Notes: generated by a model not told the origin, from the sequence alone. Shown: positions 1-9,404, counted from the first letter of the stretch. The stretch: DNA of 64,000 bases from Micromonospora rifamycinica (GCF_900090265.1 NZ_LT607752.1:186001-250000); one strand, 5' to 3'. Translations and numbers: made by a program.

Positions 1-756
1 TTCAAGAACAACACCAACAGCACCCTGCTCGGCACCCGCTCCAGCACCCTCGACCCGGGCAGCTTCAGCATCCACACCACGGCGATCGGCCCGGGTCGAG
101 GGGTCGAGGCGCCGCAGATCGTCAAGTCCCACACCGCGAACACCTGGTACCTGTGGGGCGACACGTGGAGCCCGAACGGCAGGTTCTTCTGCTGGCAGAC
201 CACCAACGTGGCGGGCGGCTCGTGGAGCCTGCTCAACGACCGGTCGTACACCCAGCCGCTGAACTCGAAGCACCCGGGGATCATCCCGCTGACCGCGGCC
301 GAGGTGACCGCGCTCACCGGCACCTGGGGCCTGCCCGCGTGGAACCGGGTGAAGTCGTACAACTTCCCGGACCGCTACCTGCGGCACGCCAACGGTGTCG
401 GGCGCATCGACCCGTACCCCTTCGAGCCGTACCAGGACCAGTTGTGGACCCTGGTTCCGGGCCTGGCCGACCCGGCCGGGGTGTCGTTCCGCTCGGTGAA
501 CTACCCGGACCGGTACCTGCGCCATTACGACTACACGATCCGGCTGGCCGCGAACGACGGCACGAGCGCGTTCCGGGGTGACGCCACCTTCTACCGGACG
601 GCCGGCCTCGCGGACGCCGCGTGGACGTCGTTCCGGTCGTACAACTACCCGGACCGGTACCTGCGCCACTACGACTACCTGCTGCGTATCGACCCGATCG
701 GCACCGGCTCGCCGGCCACCGACAGGCAGGACGCCACCTTCCGGATCGGATACTGA
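1..756 (+). CDS. AbfB-domain glycoside hydrolase, C-terminal part (5' truncated)
   Basis: The reading frame is open from the first base, so the start lies outside the window; 251 residues are visible. The first ~110 residues resemble the end of a GH43/GH62-like five-bladed catalytic domain, but too little is present to assign the family. The rest is an arabinose-binding AbfB (CBM42) beta-trefoil: three repeats carry the motif YNFPDRYLRH or NYPDRYLRHYDY, near visible residues 120, 165 and 215. AbfB domains bind arabinofuranose side chains of arabinoxylan, so the enzyme is probably a secreted arabinan/arabinoxylan hydrolase. This fits the GH10 xylanase at 7857. A strong hairpin follows the stop codon. 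Family is confident for AbfB, weak for the catalytic half. Confidence 0.85.
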   Translation, partial: FKNNTNSTLLGTRSSTLDPGSFSIHTTAIGPGRGVEAPQIVKSHTANTWYLWGDTWSPNGRFFCWQTTNVAGGSWSLLNDRSYTQPLNSKHPGIIPLTAAEVTALTGTWGLPAWNRVKSYNFPDRYLRHANGVGRIDPYPFEPYQDQLWTLVPGLADPAGVSFRSVNYPDRYLRHYDYTIRLAANDGTSAFRGDATFYRTAGLADAAWTSFRSYNYPDRYLRHYDYLLRIDPIGTGSPATDRQDATFRIGY

Positions 757-796
757 CCGCACCGGTCCCGGCCCACCCGCCGGGACCGGTGCGGTC
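755..796 (+). terminator. Perfect 17-bp hairpin after the AbfB gene
   Basis: The arm GACCGCACCGGTCCCGG (755-771) pairs perfectly with 780-796 across an 8-nt loop. It begins on the last two bases of the stop codon. There is no U-tract, as is usual in high-GC actinomycetes. Confidence 0.8.
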
Positions 797-801
797 GGCC
801 C

Positions 802-816
802 TATCCTGGCGCGGTG
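802..816 (+). promoter_or_regulatory. Candidate leaderless promoter: TATCCT, 6 nt, GTG
   Basis: TATCCT (802-807) lies exactly six bases before the GTG at 814 and no Shine-Dalgarno sequence is present. The same TANNNT-N6-start arrangement occurs before other genes in the window (19595, 36394, 44766). A transcript would begin at the start codon. Confidence 0.4.
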
Positions 817-1758
817 CCGTACGCCGATCTCCGTTGCGACCAGTGGAACGACCTGTCCGACGACGCCGCCGGCCGGCTGGCCCGGGAGATCGCGGCCCGG
901 CACGGGCTGAGCCTGGTGGGCCTGCGGGACACCCGCTACGCGGGACGCGCGCACCGGACGGCGCTGTTCGACCGGGACGGGCTGCGGTTCGCGCTGGTCC
1001 CCGGCGGCCGGCCGACGCTCGGCCACGACGCGGCCCGGTTCCACCCCGGCGCGGGTCAGCTCGCCAGCTACACCGACAGCGCCGAGGAGTACGGCCTGCC
1101 GTCGCTGACCGAGCACGTCGACGCGATGACCTCGCCGGTGCGCGTCGTCGACCTGCCGGCGATGCTGGTCGCGGTGGAGGCGTTCGTCCCCGACGAGCTG
1201 CCGCTGCCCCCCGACGACCCCCGGGTCCGCGAACTCGTCGCGGCCACCGGGATCCGGGGCGGCGGGGCCGGCACGGTGCGCTCGGCCGACGGGCTGACCG
1301 TCGAGCTGGACCCGGACGGCCGGGTGCTGCGGGCCTGGGTGGTGGAGGAGGCCGACCACGACCAGGCGATGGCCGCCCTCGCCGCCCTCGGCCTGCGCAC
1401 CGCGACCGCTGACGAATGGGAGTGGGCCTGCGGTGCCGGGGCGGACACCCTGTTCCGCTGGGGCGACGACAGCCCCGACGACGGTTACCCGGTGGAGCAC
1501 CCGACCGGGGCGCACCGCACGGCGAACCTGTGGGGGCTGGCCATCGGTCAGGACCCCTACCGGTACGAGGTGACGACCGATCCGACAGTGGTCTGCGGCG
1601 GCGACGGCGGCGTCACCGCCTGCGGCGGCAGCGGCTTCTTCCTGGGCTGGCTTCCCCTCGCGACCTCCTACCGCGACGAGGAGTTCGGCCGGTGGCTCGT
1701 CTCCGCCGACGGGTACGCCGACGAGATCCTCACCCGGCCCGTGCTCGACCTGGGCTGA
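814..1758 (+). CDS. Uncharacterised protein with a formylglycine-enzyme-like C-terminal segment
   Basis: 314 residues from a GTG start. I do not recognise the N-terminal ~190 residues, which are soluble and acidic. The C-terminal part contains TADEWEWACGAGADTLFRWGDD and a late GGSGFFLG segment, which resemble the AT.AEWEYAARGG..RYPWGD region of FGE-sulfatase (SUMF1/EgtB-like) folds. The copper-binding cysteine pair of true formylglycine-generating enzymes is not obvious, so enzymatic activity is doubtful. No signal peptide is seen. It faces ramB tail to tail with a shared hairpin and has no operon partner. The function is unknown. Confidence 0.75.
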   Translation: MPYADLRCDQWNDLSDDAAGRLAREIAARHGLSLVGLRDTRYAGRAHRTALFDRDGLRFALVPGGRPTLGHDAARFHPGAGQLASYTDSAEEYGLPSLTEHVDAMTSPVRVVDLPAMLVAVEAFVPDELPLPPDDPRVRELVAATGIRGGGAGTVRSADGLTVELDPDGRVLRAWVVEEADHDQAMAALAALGLRTATADEWEWACGAGADTLFRWGDDSPDDGYPVEHPTGAHRTANLWGLAIGQDPYRYEVTTDPTVVCGGDGGVTACGGSGFFLGWLPLATSYRDEEFGRWLVSADGYADEILTRPVLDLG

Positions 1759-1782
1759 CCGCGACCGACCGGTGGTCAGCCC
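1752..1782. terminator. Bidirectional hairpin between convergent genes
   Basis: GGGCTGACC (1752-1760) pairs with GGTCAGCCC (1774-1782) across 13 nt. The stem overlaps the 3' ends of both convergent genes, so it could terminate from either side. Confidence 0.5.
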
Positions 1783-3161
1783 TTCAGCGGGTACGGGACG
1801 AAGGTGCTGCGGTTCTCGTCCAGGTCGAGCCGGCCACTGATCGGCGCGGCGGCCCGCTGCGGGCAGGTCAGCCGTTCACAGGTCTTGCAGCCGGGGCCGA
1901 TCGGCGTGACGGCGTCGGTGGCGTACAGGTCGATCCCGGTGGCGTAGACCAGCCGGTCGGCGTGCCGGGTCTCGCAGCCCAGCCCGATCGCGTAGACCTT
2001 GCCCGGCTGGTTGTAGCCGCCGTGGTGCCGGGTGATGGTGCGGGCGATCCACAGGTAGCGCTGCCCGTCGGGCATCGCGGCGACCTGCACCACCACCCGG
2101 CCGGGCGCGCCGAACGCCTCGTAGACGTTCCACAGCGGACAGGTGCCGCCGGTGAGCGAGAACGGGAAGCCGGTGGCGGACTGGCGTTTGGACAGGTTGC
2201 CGGCCCGGTCGACCCGGACGAAGGAGAACGGCACCCCGCGCGCCCGGGGTCGCTGCAACGTGCTGAGCCGGTGGCAGACCGTCTCCCAGCCCATGCTGAA
2301 GTGCTGGGTGAGCAGGTCGATGTCGTACCGACGCTGTTCCGCCGCCGCCAGGAACGGCTCGTAGGGCAGGATCAGCGCGGCGGCGAAGTAGTTGGCCAGG
2401 CCGACCCGGGTGAGGATCTGGGTCTGCGGGTCGTCGAACCGTTCCTCCTCCACGATCTCGTCGATCACGTCGGCGTACTCCAGCAGGGCGATCTGGGCGG
2501 CCATCCGCATCGCCTCCTGCCCGGCCCGCAGCGACGTCGACAGGTGCAGGGTGCGGGTCTGCGGGCGGTAGCGGTGCAGTTCGTCGCCGAGCAGGGTGGC
2601 GTCGTCGTGACGGACCTGCACCCCGTGCCGTCGGGCGAGCCGCTCCCGTAACCCGGACCGGATCTCGCCGCGGCGCAGCCCGACGGTGCCGGCCAGCCGT
2701 TCCGCCGCCTCGTCCAGGTCGGGCACGTAGTTCTGCCGCCGGTAGAAGAACTCGGTCACCCGGTCGTGCGGGCTGCGGCCGACCGTCTCCCGGTCGCCCA
2801 GCAGCTCGGCGAGCTGCTCGTCGGCCTGCCGGTAGCGGCGGTGCAGGTCGAGGACGGCCTCGGCGACCTCGGGCAGCCGGGTGGCCAGCTCGGTGAGGTC
2901 GGCGACGCCCGGCCGGCCGGGCAGCGCCTCGCGCAACCCGGCGACCAGCCGGGGGGTGTCCCGGGGGGCGAATACGGTCGGGTCGACGCCGAACACCTCG
3001 GTGATCCGCATCAGCACCGGCACGGTCAGCGGCCGGGTGTCGTGCTCGATCTGGTTGAGGTAGCTGGGCGAGATGTTGAGCAGCCGGGCCAGCCGGGACT
3101 GGCTCAGGGCGCGGTCCTCGCGCATCCGGCGCAGTCGGGCACCCGCGAAGGTCTTGCTCAC
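1776..3161 (-). CDS. ramB: RamB-type short-chain acyl metabolism regulator
   Basis: 461 residues. An XRE helix-turn-helix occupies about residues 8-62 (LRRMREDRALSQSRLARLLN, then SPSYLNQIE). A central IrrE/ImmA-like segment follows, then a DUF2083-type C-terminal domain ending in a Cys cluster (GPGCKTCERLTCP). This is the ScfR/RamB architecture and normal length. In Corynebacterium and Mycobacterium, RamB controls glyoxylate-shunt and acetate genes. Here the gene is divergent from aceA, which supports the same role. I chose the GTG at 3161 because GGGAGG lies seven bases upstream and the HTH begins directly after it; the frame is open to 3347 but the upstream part overlaps the palindromic control region. 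Confidence 0.93.
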   Translation of the reverse strand: MSKTFAGARLRRMREDRALSQSRLARLLNISPSYLNQIEHDTRPLTVPVLMRITEVFGVDPTVFAPRDTPRLVAGLREALPGRPGVADLTELATRLPEVAEAVLDLHRRYRQADEQLAELLGDRETVGRSPHDRVTEFFYRRQNYVPDLDEAAERLAGTVGLRRGEIRSGLRERLARRHGVQVRHDDATLLGDELHRYRPQTRTLHLSTSLRAGQEAMRMAAQIALLEYADVIDEIVEEERFDDPQTQILTRVGLANYFAAALILPYEPFLAAAEQRRYDIDLLTQHFSMGWETVCHRLSTLQRPRARGVPFSFVRVDRAGNLSKRQSATGFPFSLTGGTCPLWNVYEAFGAPGRVVVQVAAMPDGQRYLWIARTITRHHGGYNQPGKVYAIGLGCETRHADRLVYATGIDLYATDAVTPIGPGCKTCERLTCPQRAAAPISGRLDLDENRSTFVPYPLKG

Positions 3162-3212
3162 CAGGCCCACCTCCCATCGCTCTTCCTGCAGCCCAGCGCG
3201 CCCTTGGCAGAG

Positions 3213-3267
3213 TGCGAATATATCTGTTCGCAACTTCGCAAAAGTGGGGGTGAACTTCTCAGAAGTT
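3213..3267. promoter_or_regulatory. ramB-aceA operator region
   Basis: Three structured elements lie between the divergent starts: an inverted repeat TGCGAA...TTCGCA (3213-3232); AACTTCGCAAA (3232-3242), one mismatch from the RamB box AACTTTGCAAA described in Corynebacterium; and a perfect 15-nt palindrome AACTTCTCAGAAGTT (3253-3267). TTCGCAA is also directly repeated at 3227 and 3235. The region is markedly AT-richer than its surroundings. RamB binding is inference from motif and neighbour. Confidence 0.65.
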
Positions 3268-3400
3268 GGCTTCTTCCGTCCCTCGACCCGGCTCCGGACA
3301 CCGTGTGACCGTGGGTGACACGCCGGCCGGGCAACACGCCGCACCACCGGGCGGAACGACGGTCCGGTGCCGGCGTCACGACATCCGAGGAGACGACATC

Positions 3401-4672
3401 ATGCAGAACGCCGTGGAGCGGTTGCGGACCGAGTGGGAGACCGACCCCCGCTGGCGGGGAGTGCGCCGCAGCTACCGCGCCGAGGACGTGGTCCGGCTGC
3501 GCGGGGCCGTCCAGGAGGAGCACACCCTGGCCCGACGCGGGGCGGAACGGCTGTGGGAGCTGCTGCACACCGAGGACTACGTCCACGCCCTGGGCGCGCT
3601 CACCGGCAACCAGGCCGTGCAGATGGTCCGGGCCGGGCTCAAGGCCATCTACCTCTCCGGCTGGCAGGTGGCCGCGGACGCCAACCTCGCCGGGCACACC
3701 TACCCCGACCAGAGCCTCTATCCCGCCAACTCGGTGCCCGCCGTGGTGCGCCGGATCAACAACGCGCTGCTGCGCGCCGGCCAGATCACCACCGCCGAGG
3801 GCGACGACGGCGGCACCGACTGGCTCGCGCCGATCGTCGCCGACGCGGAGGCCGGCTTCGGTGGCCCGCTCAACGCCTACGAGCTGATGACCGCCATGAT
3901 CGCAGCCGGCGCGGCGGGGGTGCACTGGGAGGACCAGCTCGCCGCCGAGAAGAAGTGCGGCCACCTGGGCGGCAAGGTGCTCGTCCCGACCGGCCAGCAC
4001 GTCCGCACCCTGGAGGCGGCGCGGCTCGCCGCCGACGTGGCCGGGGTGCCGTCGGTGGTGATCGCCCGCACCGACGCACAGGCCGCCACCCTGCTCACCA
4101 CCGACGTGGACGAACAGGACCGGCCGTTCGTCACCGGCGAGCGCACCGCCGAGGGGTTCTACCGGGTGCGCAACGGCGTCGAGCCGTGCATCGCCCGGGG
4201 ACTGGCCTACGCCCCGCACGCCGACCTGCTCTGGATGGAGACCTCCACCCCCGACCTGGCGGTCGCCCGCCGCTTCGCCGAGGCGATCAGGGCCGAGTAC
4301 CCGGACCAGCTCCTCGCCTACAACTGCTCGCCGTCGTTCAACTGGCGCAGGCACCTCGACGACTCGACCATCGCGAAGTTCCAGCGGGAACTCGGCCACC
4401 TGGGCTACCGGTTCCAGTTCATCACCCTGGCCGGCTTCCACGCCCTCAACTACTCGATGTTCGACCTGGCCCGGGGCTACGCCGCCGACGGCATGTCGGC
4501 CTACGTGGCGTTGCAGGAGCGGGAGTTCGCCGCCGAGCCGGCCGGCTACACCGCCGTCAGGCACCAGCGTGAGGTCGGCACCGGCTACTTCGACCTGATC
4601 AGCACCGTGCTCAACCCGGCCGCCGAGACCACCGCCCTGCGCGGCTCCACCGAGGAGGAGCAGTTCGCATGA
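3401..4672 (+). CDS. aceA: Isocitrate lyase
   Basis: 423 residues. The enzyme splits isocitrate into glyoxylate and succinate, the first step of the glyoxylate shunt. The catalytic signature KKCGHLGGK is at residues 184-192 with nucleophile Cys186. Other family segments are visible, including [14 protein letters not shown] and the C-terminal [20 protein letters not shown]. The length matches the short actinobacterial class. The ATG at 3401 follows GAGGAGA by eight bases. The stop overlaps the aceB start (ATGA), so the two are translated together. Control is probably by the divergent RamB-like protein. In this locus the shunt would recover acetyl-CoA from aromatic and side-chain breakdown. Confidence 0.98.
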   Translation: MQNAVERLRTEWETDPRWRGVRRSYRAEDVVRLRGAVQEEHTLARRGAERLWELLHTEDYVHALGALTGNQAVQMVRAGLKAIYLSGWQVAADANLAGHTYPDQSLYPANSVPAVVRRINNALLRAGQITTAEGDDGGTDWLAPIVADAEAGFGGPLNAYELMTAMIAAGAAGVHWEDQLAAEKKCGHLGGKVLVPTGQHVRTLEAARLAADVAGVPSVVIARTDAQAATLLTTDVDEQDRPFVTGERTAEGFYRVRNGVEPCIARGLAYAPHADLLWMETSTPDLAVARRFAEAIRAEYPDQLLAYNCSPSFNWRRHLDDSTIAKFQRELGHLGYRFQFITLAGFHALNYSMFDLARGYAADGMSAYVALQEREFAAEPAGYTAVRHQREVGTGYFDLISTVLNPAAETTALRGSTEEEQFA

Positions 4673-6279
4673 GATACGAGATCATCGGCCCGCTGGCCGA
4701 CCGCTTCGACGAGGTCCTCACCCCCGACGCGCTGGCGTTCCTGGTCGCGCTGGACAGCGAGTTCGCCGCCCGCCGGGTGGCCCTGCTGGACACCCGCCGG
4801 GCCCGCCGGGACCGGTACGCCACCGGCCAGTTCCCCGACTTCCTGCCGGAGACCGCCGCGGTCCGCGCCGATCCGGACTGGCGGGTGGCCCCACCGGCAC
4901 CGGGCCTGGTCGACCGCCGGGTCGAGATCACCGGGCCGCCCGACCGCCGGATGACCGTCAACGCGCTCAACTCCGGAGCCCGGGTGTGGCTCGCCGACTT
5001 CGAGGACGCCACCGCCCCGACCTGGCACAACGTCATCTCCGGCCAGCTCAACCTGATCGACGCCCTGGACCGGCGGATCGACTTCACCGACCCGCGCGGC
5101 AAGCGGTACGCCCTCGGCGCGGAGCTGGCCACCATCGTCGTCCGACCGCGCGGCTGGCACCTGGTGGAGAAGGGTGTCGTGGTGGACGGCCGGCCCATCT
5201 CGGCCAGCCTGGTCGACTTCGGGCTCTACCTGTTCCACTGTGCCCGCCGGCAGCTCGACGCGGGCTCCGGGCCGTACTTCTACCTGCCGAAGCTGGAGGG
5301 CCACCGGGAGGCACGGCTGTGGAACGACGTCTTCGTCTTCGCCCAGCAGCGGCTCGGCCTGCCCCGGGGCACCATCCGGGCCACCACGCTGATCGAGACG
5401 GTCACCGCCGCCTTCGAGATGGAGGAGATCCTCTACGAGCTGCGGGAACACTCGGCAGGGCTGAACGCCGGCCGGTGGGACTACATCTTCAGCATGATCA
5501 AGAACTTCGGGCAGTGGGCGGACTTCGTCCTGCCGGACCGCGCCGAGGTCACCATGACGGTGCCGTTCATGCGGGCGTACACCGAGCTGCTGGTCGCCAC
5601 CTGCCACCGGCGGGGGGCGCACGCGATCGGCGGGATGGCCGCCGTCATCCCGAACCGGGATCCGCAGGTCAACGAGGTGGCCCTCGACCGGGTGCGGGCG
5701 GACAAGCGACGGGAGGCCGGTGACGGGTTCGACGGCTCCTGGGTGGCCCATCCCGGCCTGGTCGACACCTGCCGGGAGGAGTTCGACACGGTGCTCGGTG
5801 ACCGCCCCCACCAGCTCGACCGGCTGCGCGACGACGTCACCGTGACCGCCGTCGACCTGCTCGCCGTCGACAAGACCCCGGGCCAGGTCACCGCCGCCGG
5901 GTTGCGGGCCGACATCGCCGTCGCCGTGCGCTACGTGGACGCGTGGCTCGGCGGCACCGGCGCGGTGGCCCTGGAGAACCTGATGGAGGACGCGGCCACC
6001 GCCGAGATCGCCCGCTGCCAGGTCTGGCAGTGGCGGCACCACGGCACCCCGCTGGCCGACGGCGGTCGGGTGACCGAAGAGCTGGTCCGGTCGATCCTGG
6101 CCGAGGAGCTGGCCGCCCTGGTGACCGGACGCGGGGGAGCCGACCGGGAGCGCGCCGAGCGGGCCGCGCGGATCATCGAGGACACCGCCCTCGGCGAGGA
6201 CCTGCCGGCCTTCTTCACCACCGTCGCGTACGCCCGGCATCTCGATCCGGCCCGCCGGCCCGCCGGGTCGGCCCGCTGA
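4669..6279 (+). CDS. aceB: Malate synthase (A type)
   Basis: 536 residues. It condenses glyoxylate with acetyl-CoA to malate, completing the shunt begun by isocitrate lyase. Type A features are visible: [21 protein letters not shown] near residue 100, [20 protein letters not shown] near 200, [20 protein letters not shown] near 245 and [11 protein letters not shown] near 275. The length (about 530) is normal for the A isoform rather than the 720-residue G isoform. The start overlaps the aceA stop by four bases. A 10-bp hairpin follows at 6297. Confidence 0.97.
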   Translation: MRYEIIGPLADRFDEVLTPDALAFLVALDSEFAARRVALLDTRRARRDRYATGQFPDFLPETAAVRADPDWRVAPPAPGLVDRRVEITGPPDRRMTVNALNSGARVWLADFEDATAPTWHNVISGQLNLIDALDRRIDFTDPRGKRYALGAELATIVVRPRGWHLVEKGVVVDGRPISASLVDFGLYLFHCARRQLDAGSGPYFYLPKLEGHREARLWNDVFVFAQQRLGLPRGTIRATTLIETVTAAFEMEEILYELREHSAGLNAGRWDYIFSMIKNFGQWADFVLPDRAEVTMTVPFMRAYTELLVATCHRRGAHAIGGMAAVIPNRDPQVNEVALDRVRADKRREAGDGFDGSWVAHPGLVDTCREEFDTVLGDRPHQLDRLRDDVTVTAVDLLAVDKTPGQVTAAGLRADIAVAVRYVDAWLGGTGAVALENLMEDAATAEIARCQVWQWRHHGTPLADGGRVTEELVRSILAEELAALVTGRGGADRERAERAARIIEDTALGEDLPAFFTTVAYARHLDPARRPAGSAR

Positions 6280-6296
6280 CGATCCGGACCGGGCGA

Positions 6297-6324
6297 CCGG
6301 GACGGGTCGACCGGCCCGTCCCGG
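6297..6324 (+). terminator. Hairpin after aceB
   Basis: CCGGGACGGG (6297-6306) pairs perfectly with CCCGTCCCGG (6315-6324), loop of eight. It lies 17 bases after the aceB stop. Confidence 0.7.
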
Positions 6325-6349
6325 CCCGCTGACGGCTCCGTTGCCCGTG

Positions 6350-6374
6350 CGCCGCGCCGCGCCGCGCCGCGCCG
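6350..6374. repeat. (CGCCG)5 microsatellite
   Basis: Five perfect tandem CGCCG units lie between the convergent aceB and the gene at 6413. It is noncoding and probably prone to slippage. Confidence 0.7.
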
Positions 6375-6412
6375 GGCCGTGCGGGGCGGGGCGGGCCGGT
6401 CGCGGGTGGCGC

Positions 6413-6955
6413 TCAGCCGGGTTCCCGGCCGGCGGAGGTGCGGCGCAGCTCGCGCAGCACACCGTGGCGGCGCAGCGCCCAGGTGAGGCGGGGGACGCTC
6501 GGGTGCCGGACGAACAGCACCACCGCCCGGCGGACCACGCCGCCCCGGTCGTCGTCGACCTGCCGCTCCACCGCCTGCCAGACCAGCTCGCGCACGCCGG
6601 CGCTGTCGAGCACCGCCCGTACTCCGCGCCGTACCTCGGGATCCTCGGCCGCCGAGGCGATGGCCGCCGCCCGACCCGGCCGGCTGGCCAGCGACGCCGT
6701 GACCGCCGCGACGAGCGGCCGGCGCACCTCGTCGCGCTCCAGCACCAGCAGCACCGCCTCCCGGATCTCGGTGGTGTCCAGGCCGGACCGCAGCAGGCCG
6801 AGCAGGCCGCGCTCCACCGCGCGGTCGTGCCCGGGGGCGGACAGCGCGGCCAGCAGCACCGCCACCTCGTCGAGATCGACGAGGTGGTGCACCCCGCTGC
6901 GGAACTCGGGCAGTTCCCAGACCGCCAGCAGGGCCGTGACGAGATCGCGGTTCAC
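6413..6955 (-). CDS. Hypothetical helical protein
   Basis: 180 residues, start GTG at 6955 preceded by AGGGGGC. The composition is Leu/Val/Arg/Ala rich and predicted almost wholly alpha-helical, with a weak repeated pattern of helix pairs (LLRSGLDTTEIREAVLLVLE, RAVLDSAGVRELVWQAVERQ). This would suit a HEAT/ARM-like scaffold, but I cannot name a family. No signal peptide, clear membrane segment or catalytic motif is seen. It precedes the small DUF1232 membrane gene on the complementary strand by 129 bases, so the two need not be one operon. Confidence 0.65.
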   Translation of the reverse strand: MNRDLVTALLAVWELPEFRSGVHHLVDLDEVAVLLAALSAPGHDRAVERGLLGLLRSGLDTTEIREAVLLVLERDEVRRPLVAAVTASLASRPGRAAAIASAAEDPEVRRGVRAVLDSAGVRELVWQAVERQVDDDRGGVVRRAVVLFVRHPSVPRLTWALRRHGVLRELRRTSAGREPG

Positions 6956-7084
6956 GCCCCCTGCGCTACCCGGGGACGGCCGGCGGCGAAACCCGGCCGG
7001 CCGGGTGCACCGGGGAGGGCGGTGCCGCCCGGCCGCCTGCGACGGCAGCCGGACCCGGTGCGGTCGGGTTGTTGTCGGGCCGGG

Positions 7085-7498
7085 TCAGGCGGGCGGGGTG
7101 CGGGGGATGCCGGCGAGCCGGCACACGGCGGCGAAGCCGTCCGGGCTGCCCGGCCAGTGCCGTCGCACGGCGTCGATGCCGGCGCGGCGGACCACGGAGC
7201 GCAGCACGGCCGCCACCACGATGGCGTCGTCGGCGTAGCCCAGCAGCGGGATGACGTCGGGGATCAGGTCGACCGGGCTGGCCAGGTAGGCGATCAGCAG
7301 GTAGAGCCGTACCCGCACGCCGGTCGGCAGGTCGGGGTCGGCGGCCAGGCGGCGTAGCGTCCGCAGCAGGTCGGGCAGGATCCGGATCGCCTCGGCGAGC
7401 AGGGAACCCTTCGGCCGCACCAACAGCAGGCCGATCGTCAGCGCCGCCCAGGAGGCGGCGAGCGCGACGGCGATGCCGAGGACGACCTTCCACGTCAT
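7085..7498 (-). CDS. YkvA/DUF1232 family small membrane protein
   Basis: 137 residues. Residues 3-27 form a hydrophobic N-terminal helix (VVLGIAVALAASWAALTIGL). The DUF1232 core YLASPVDLIPDVIPLLGYAD with DDAIVV follows at about residues 71-97. DUF1232 proteins are small, widespread and without a firm biochemical role. The C-terminal extension (RRHWPGSPDGFAAVCRLAGI) is common in actinobacterial members. No Shine-Dalgarno is seen before the ATG; GATACT lies six bases upstream, compatible with a leaderless mRNA. Confidence 0.8.
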   Translation of the reverse strand: MTWKVVLGIAVALAASWAALTIGLLLVRPKGSLLAEAIRILPDLLRTLRRLAADPDLPTGVRVRLYLLIAYLASPVDLIPDVIPLLGYADDAIVVAAVLRSVVRRAGIDAVRRHWPGSPDGFAAVCRLAGIPRTPPA

Positions 7499-7524
7499 CA
7501 GCCGAGTATCCCCGCCGGCCCGGT

Positions 7525-7584
7525 GCGGTGCCGGCCGTTGCGGTGCCGGCCCGGGCGGTGCCGGCCGTTGCGGTGCCGGCCCGG
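7525..7584. repeat. Tandem repeat, two perfect 30-nt units (4 x 15)
   Basis: The 30-nt unit at 7525-7554 recurs exactly at 7555-7584. Each splits into two 15-mers beginning GCGGTGCCGGCC and differing only at the end (GTT or CGG). The array is noncoding, inside the 358-base gap between the DUF1232 gene and the xylanase. Confidence 0.85.
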
Positions 7585-7744
7585 TGCTGTCGTACGGGCG
7601 GCCCGGTGGCGGGCTTTCGAATGTTTCGACCCCGGCGGCCCGGACGATCGGTGTGTTCGTCCGTCACCCGCCGACCCCGGCCGGATGGCACCCGACCCCC
7701 TGCTCCCCACCTGCGCAAACGCTGTCCCCGGCGGGCCAGGAGTT

Positions 7745-7797
7745 TTCCGGAACATTTCCGAAAGTTGTTGACAGTGTGGCCGACCGGTATCGATACT
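7745..7797 (+). promoter_or_regulatory. Xylanase promoter with twin palindromes
   Basis: TTGACA (7768-7773), an 18-nt spacer and GATACT (7792-7797) give a good sigma-A-type promoter 60 bases before the GTG start. Immediately upstream lie TTCCGGAA (7745-7752) and TTTCCGAAA (7755-7763), a likely operator pair for substrate induction. The rest of the 7499-7856 gap holds the repeat array and nothing else I recognise. Confidence 0.6.
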
Positions 7798-7856
7798 GAC
7801 CCTTCGATAGGAATACACATGCATCGATTGTTGGCACCGGATGGCAGGGAGGCCCC

Positions 7857-9398
7857 GTGAGTAGCAGCCAGAGGCAGCGCAGGAGAGTACGCCGGTTGGC
7901 GCTACCGGCAGCGATGTTGTTGCTGGTCGGCGGCGCGGTGACGATCCAGTCCACCGCCCCGGCCGCCGCCGCGGAAACCACGCTGCGGGCCGCGGCGGCC
8001 AAGGCCGGGCTGTTCTTCGGCACCGCGTCCTCACCCAACCGGCTCTACCCGATCCTCGCCCAGGAATTCGGCCAGCTGACCCCCGAGAACGACATGAAGC
8101 CCGACCGCATCGCCACGTCGAGCGGCGGGCTGCAGAACACCAGCGGCGCGGACCAGCTGGTCAACCACGCGCAGAGCAACAACATGGTGGTCCGGGGGCA
8201 CACGCTGGTGTGGCACTCGCAGGCCGGCGCGCTGCAGGGCGCGAGTCAGTCGACGCTGAACACCTTCATCGGCAACGCCATCAACCGGTGGGGCAGCAAG
8301 ATCGCCTACTGGGACGTGGTCAACGAGTCGCTGGAGGACAACAACACCGGCCGCCGCCGCAACCAGTGGCCGCACACCATGAACCGGGACGCCAACGGCG
8401 ACGGTGACTACTTCGACGCCGGCGACACCGACGTCATCCGGGACTCGTTCATCCGGGCCAAGCAGGTCGTGCAGGCCGGCGGCTACTCCACCAAGCTCTG
8501 CATCAACGACTACGACGTCGAGGGGCTGACCGTCAAGGGCGGTGGCCCGAACCGCAAGGCCAACGCGCTGTACGACATCGTCCGCACCTACCGGCAGTAC
8601 ATCGACTGCGTCGGGTTCCAGTCGCACTTCAACGACAACCCGAACAGCATCATCAGCGACGACCTCCAGGCCAACATCCAGCGCTTCGCCGACCTCGGCG
8701 TCGAGGTGCACCTCTCCGAGGTGGACATCGACGACGACCTGAGCAACAACGACATCGGCGCCGGCCAGGCGGAGAACTACCGCAAGGTCGTCCGGGCCTG
8801 CCTGAACGTGGCGAAGTGCACCGGCATCACCGTCTGGGGCATCTCCGACAGCGAGTCGTGGCGCTCCTCGGAGCGGGGCCTGCTGTTCACCGGCGGCAAC
8901 GGCAACTACCAGAAGAAGTCGGCGTACTACGCCGTGCTCGACGAGCTGAACAAGGGCCGCGGCACCACCACTCCGCCGCCCACCACCACCCCGCCGCCGA
9001 CCACGCCCCCGCCGACCACTCCGCCCCCGACGACGCCCCCGCCGACCACTCCGCCCCCGACGACGCCTCCGCCGACCACGCCTCCGCCGACCACGCCCCC
9101 GCCGGCCACGGGCTGCACGGCCACGGTCTCGCTGAACTCGTGGACCGGCGGTTTTGTCGCCACCGTGCGGGTCACCGCCGGCAGCTCGCCGATCAGCGGG
9201 TGGAACGTCCAGCTCACGCTGCCCTCCGGCGCGGCGGTGACCAGCGTGTGGAACGCCAACCGCACCGGCACCAGCGGCAGCGTGCAGTTCAGCAACGTCA
9301 ACTACAACGGCTCGGTCAACGCCGGCCAGTACACCGAGTTCGGTTTCCAGGGCACCGGCGCCGCCAGCGGCCTGACCCCGGTCTGCACCGCCTCCTGA
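7857..9398 (+). CDS. Secreted GH10 endo-1,4-beta-xylanase with CBM2
   Basis: 513 residues. A signal peptide with an Arg-rich n-region and hydrophobic core ends near residue 39 (APAAAA). Residues 42-368 are the GH10 barrel: FFGTASS, LTPENDMKPD, RGHTLVWHSQ, WDVVNES with acid/base Glu157, and EVHLSEVDI with nucleophile Glu288. A TPPPT-repeat linker (about 369-418) joins a C-terminal CBM2 (420-513) bounded by Cys420 and Cys510. The enzyme hydrolyses xylan backbone outside the cell while attached to cellulose or xylan. The GTG start follows GGGAGG. It is monocistronic, with a promoter at 7768 and a strong terminator at 9405. It pairs functionally with the AbfB protein and CBM2 hydrolase. Confidence 0.97.
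   Translation: MSSSQRQRRRVRRLALPAAMLLLVGGAVTIQSTAPAAAAETTLRAAAAKAGLFFGTASSPNRLYPILAQEFGQLTPENDMKPDRIATSSGGLQNTSGADQLVNHAQSNNMVVRGHTLVWHSQAGALQGASQSTLNTFIGNAINRWGSKIAYWDVVNESLEDNNTGRRRNQWPHTMNRDANGDGDYFDAGDTDVIRDSFIRAKQVVQAGGYSTKLCINDYDVEGLTVKGGGPNRKANALYDIVRTYRQYIDCVGFQSHFNDNPNSIISDDLQANIQRFADLGVEVHLSEVDIDDDLSNNDIGAGQAENYRKVVRACLNVAKCTGITVWGISDSESWRSSERGLLFTGGNGNYQKKSAYYAVLDELNKGRGTTTPPPTTTPPPTTPPPTTPPPTTPPPTTPPPTTPPPTTPPPTTPPPATGCTATVSLNSWTGGFVATVRVTAGSSPISGWNVQLTLPSGAAVTSVWNANRTGTSGSVQFSNVNYNGSVNAGQYTEFGFQGTGAASGLTPVCTAS
8961..9108 (+). repeat. In-frame TPPPT linker repeat in the xylanase
   Basis: About nine 15-nt units encode TPPPT between the GH10 and CBM2 domains. A similar linker is encoded on the other strand at 36780-36881, giving a potential site for recombination between the two CBM2 genes. 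Confidence 0.85.
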
Positions 9399-9404
9399 AC
9401 ACCA

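Noticed and set aside
3162..3347. N-terminal extension of RamB to 3347
   Set aside because: It would translate the AT-rich operator region and remove the GGGAGG-spaced GTG; homologues begin just before the HTH.
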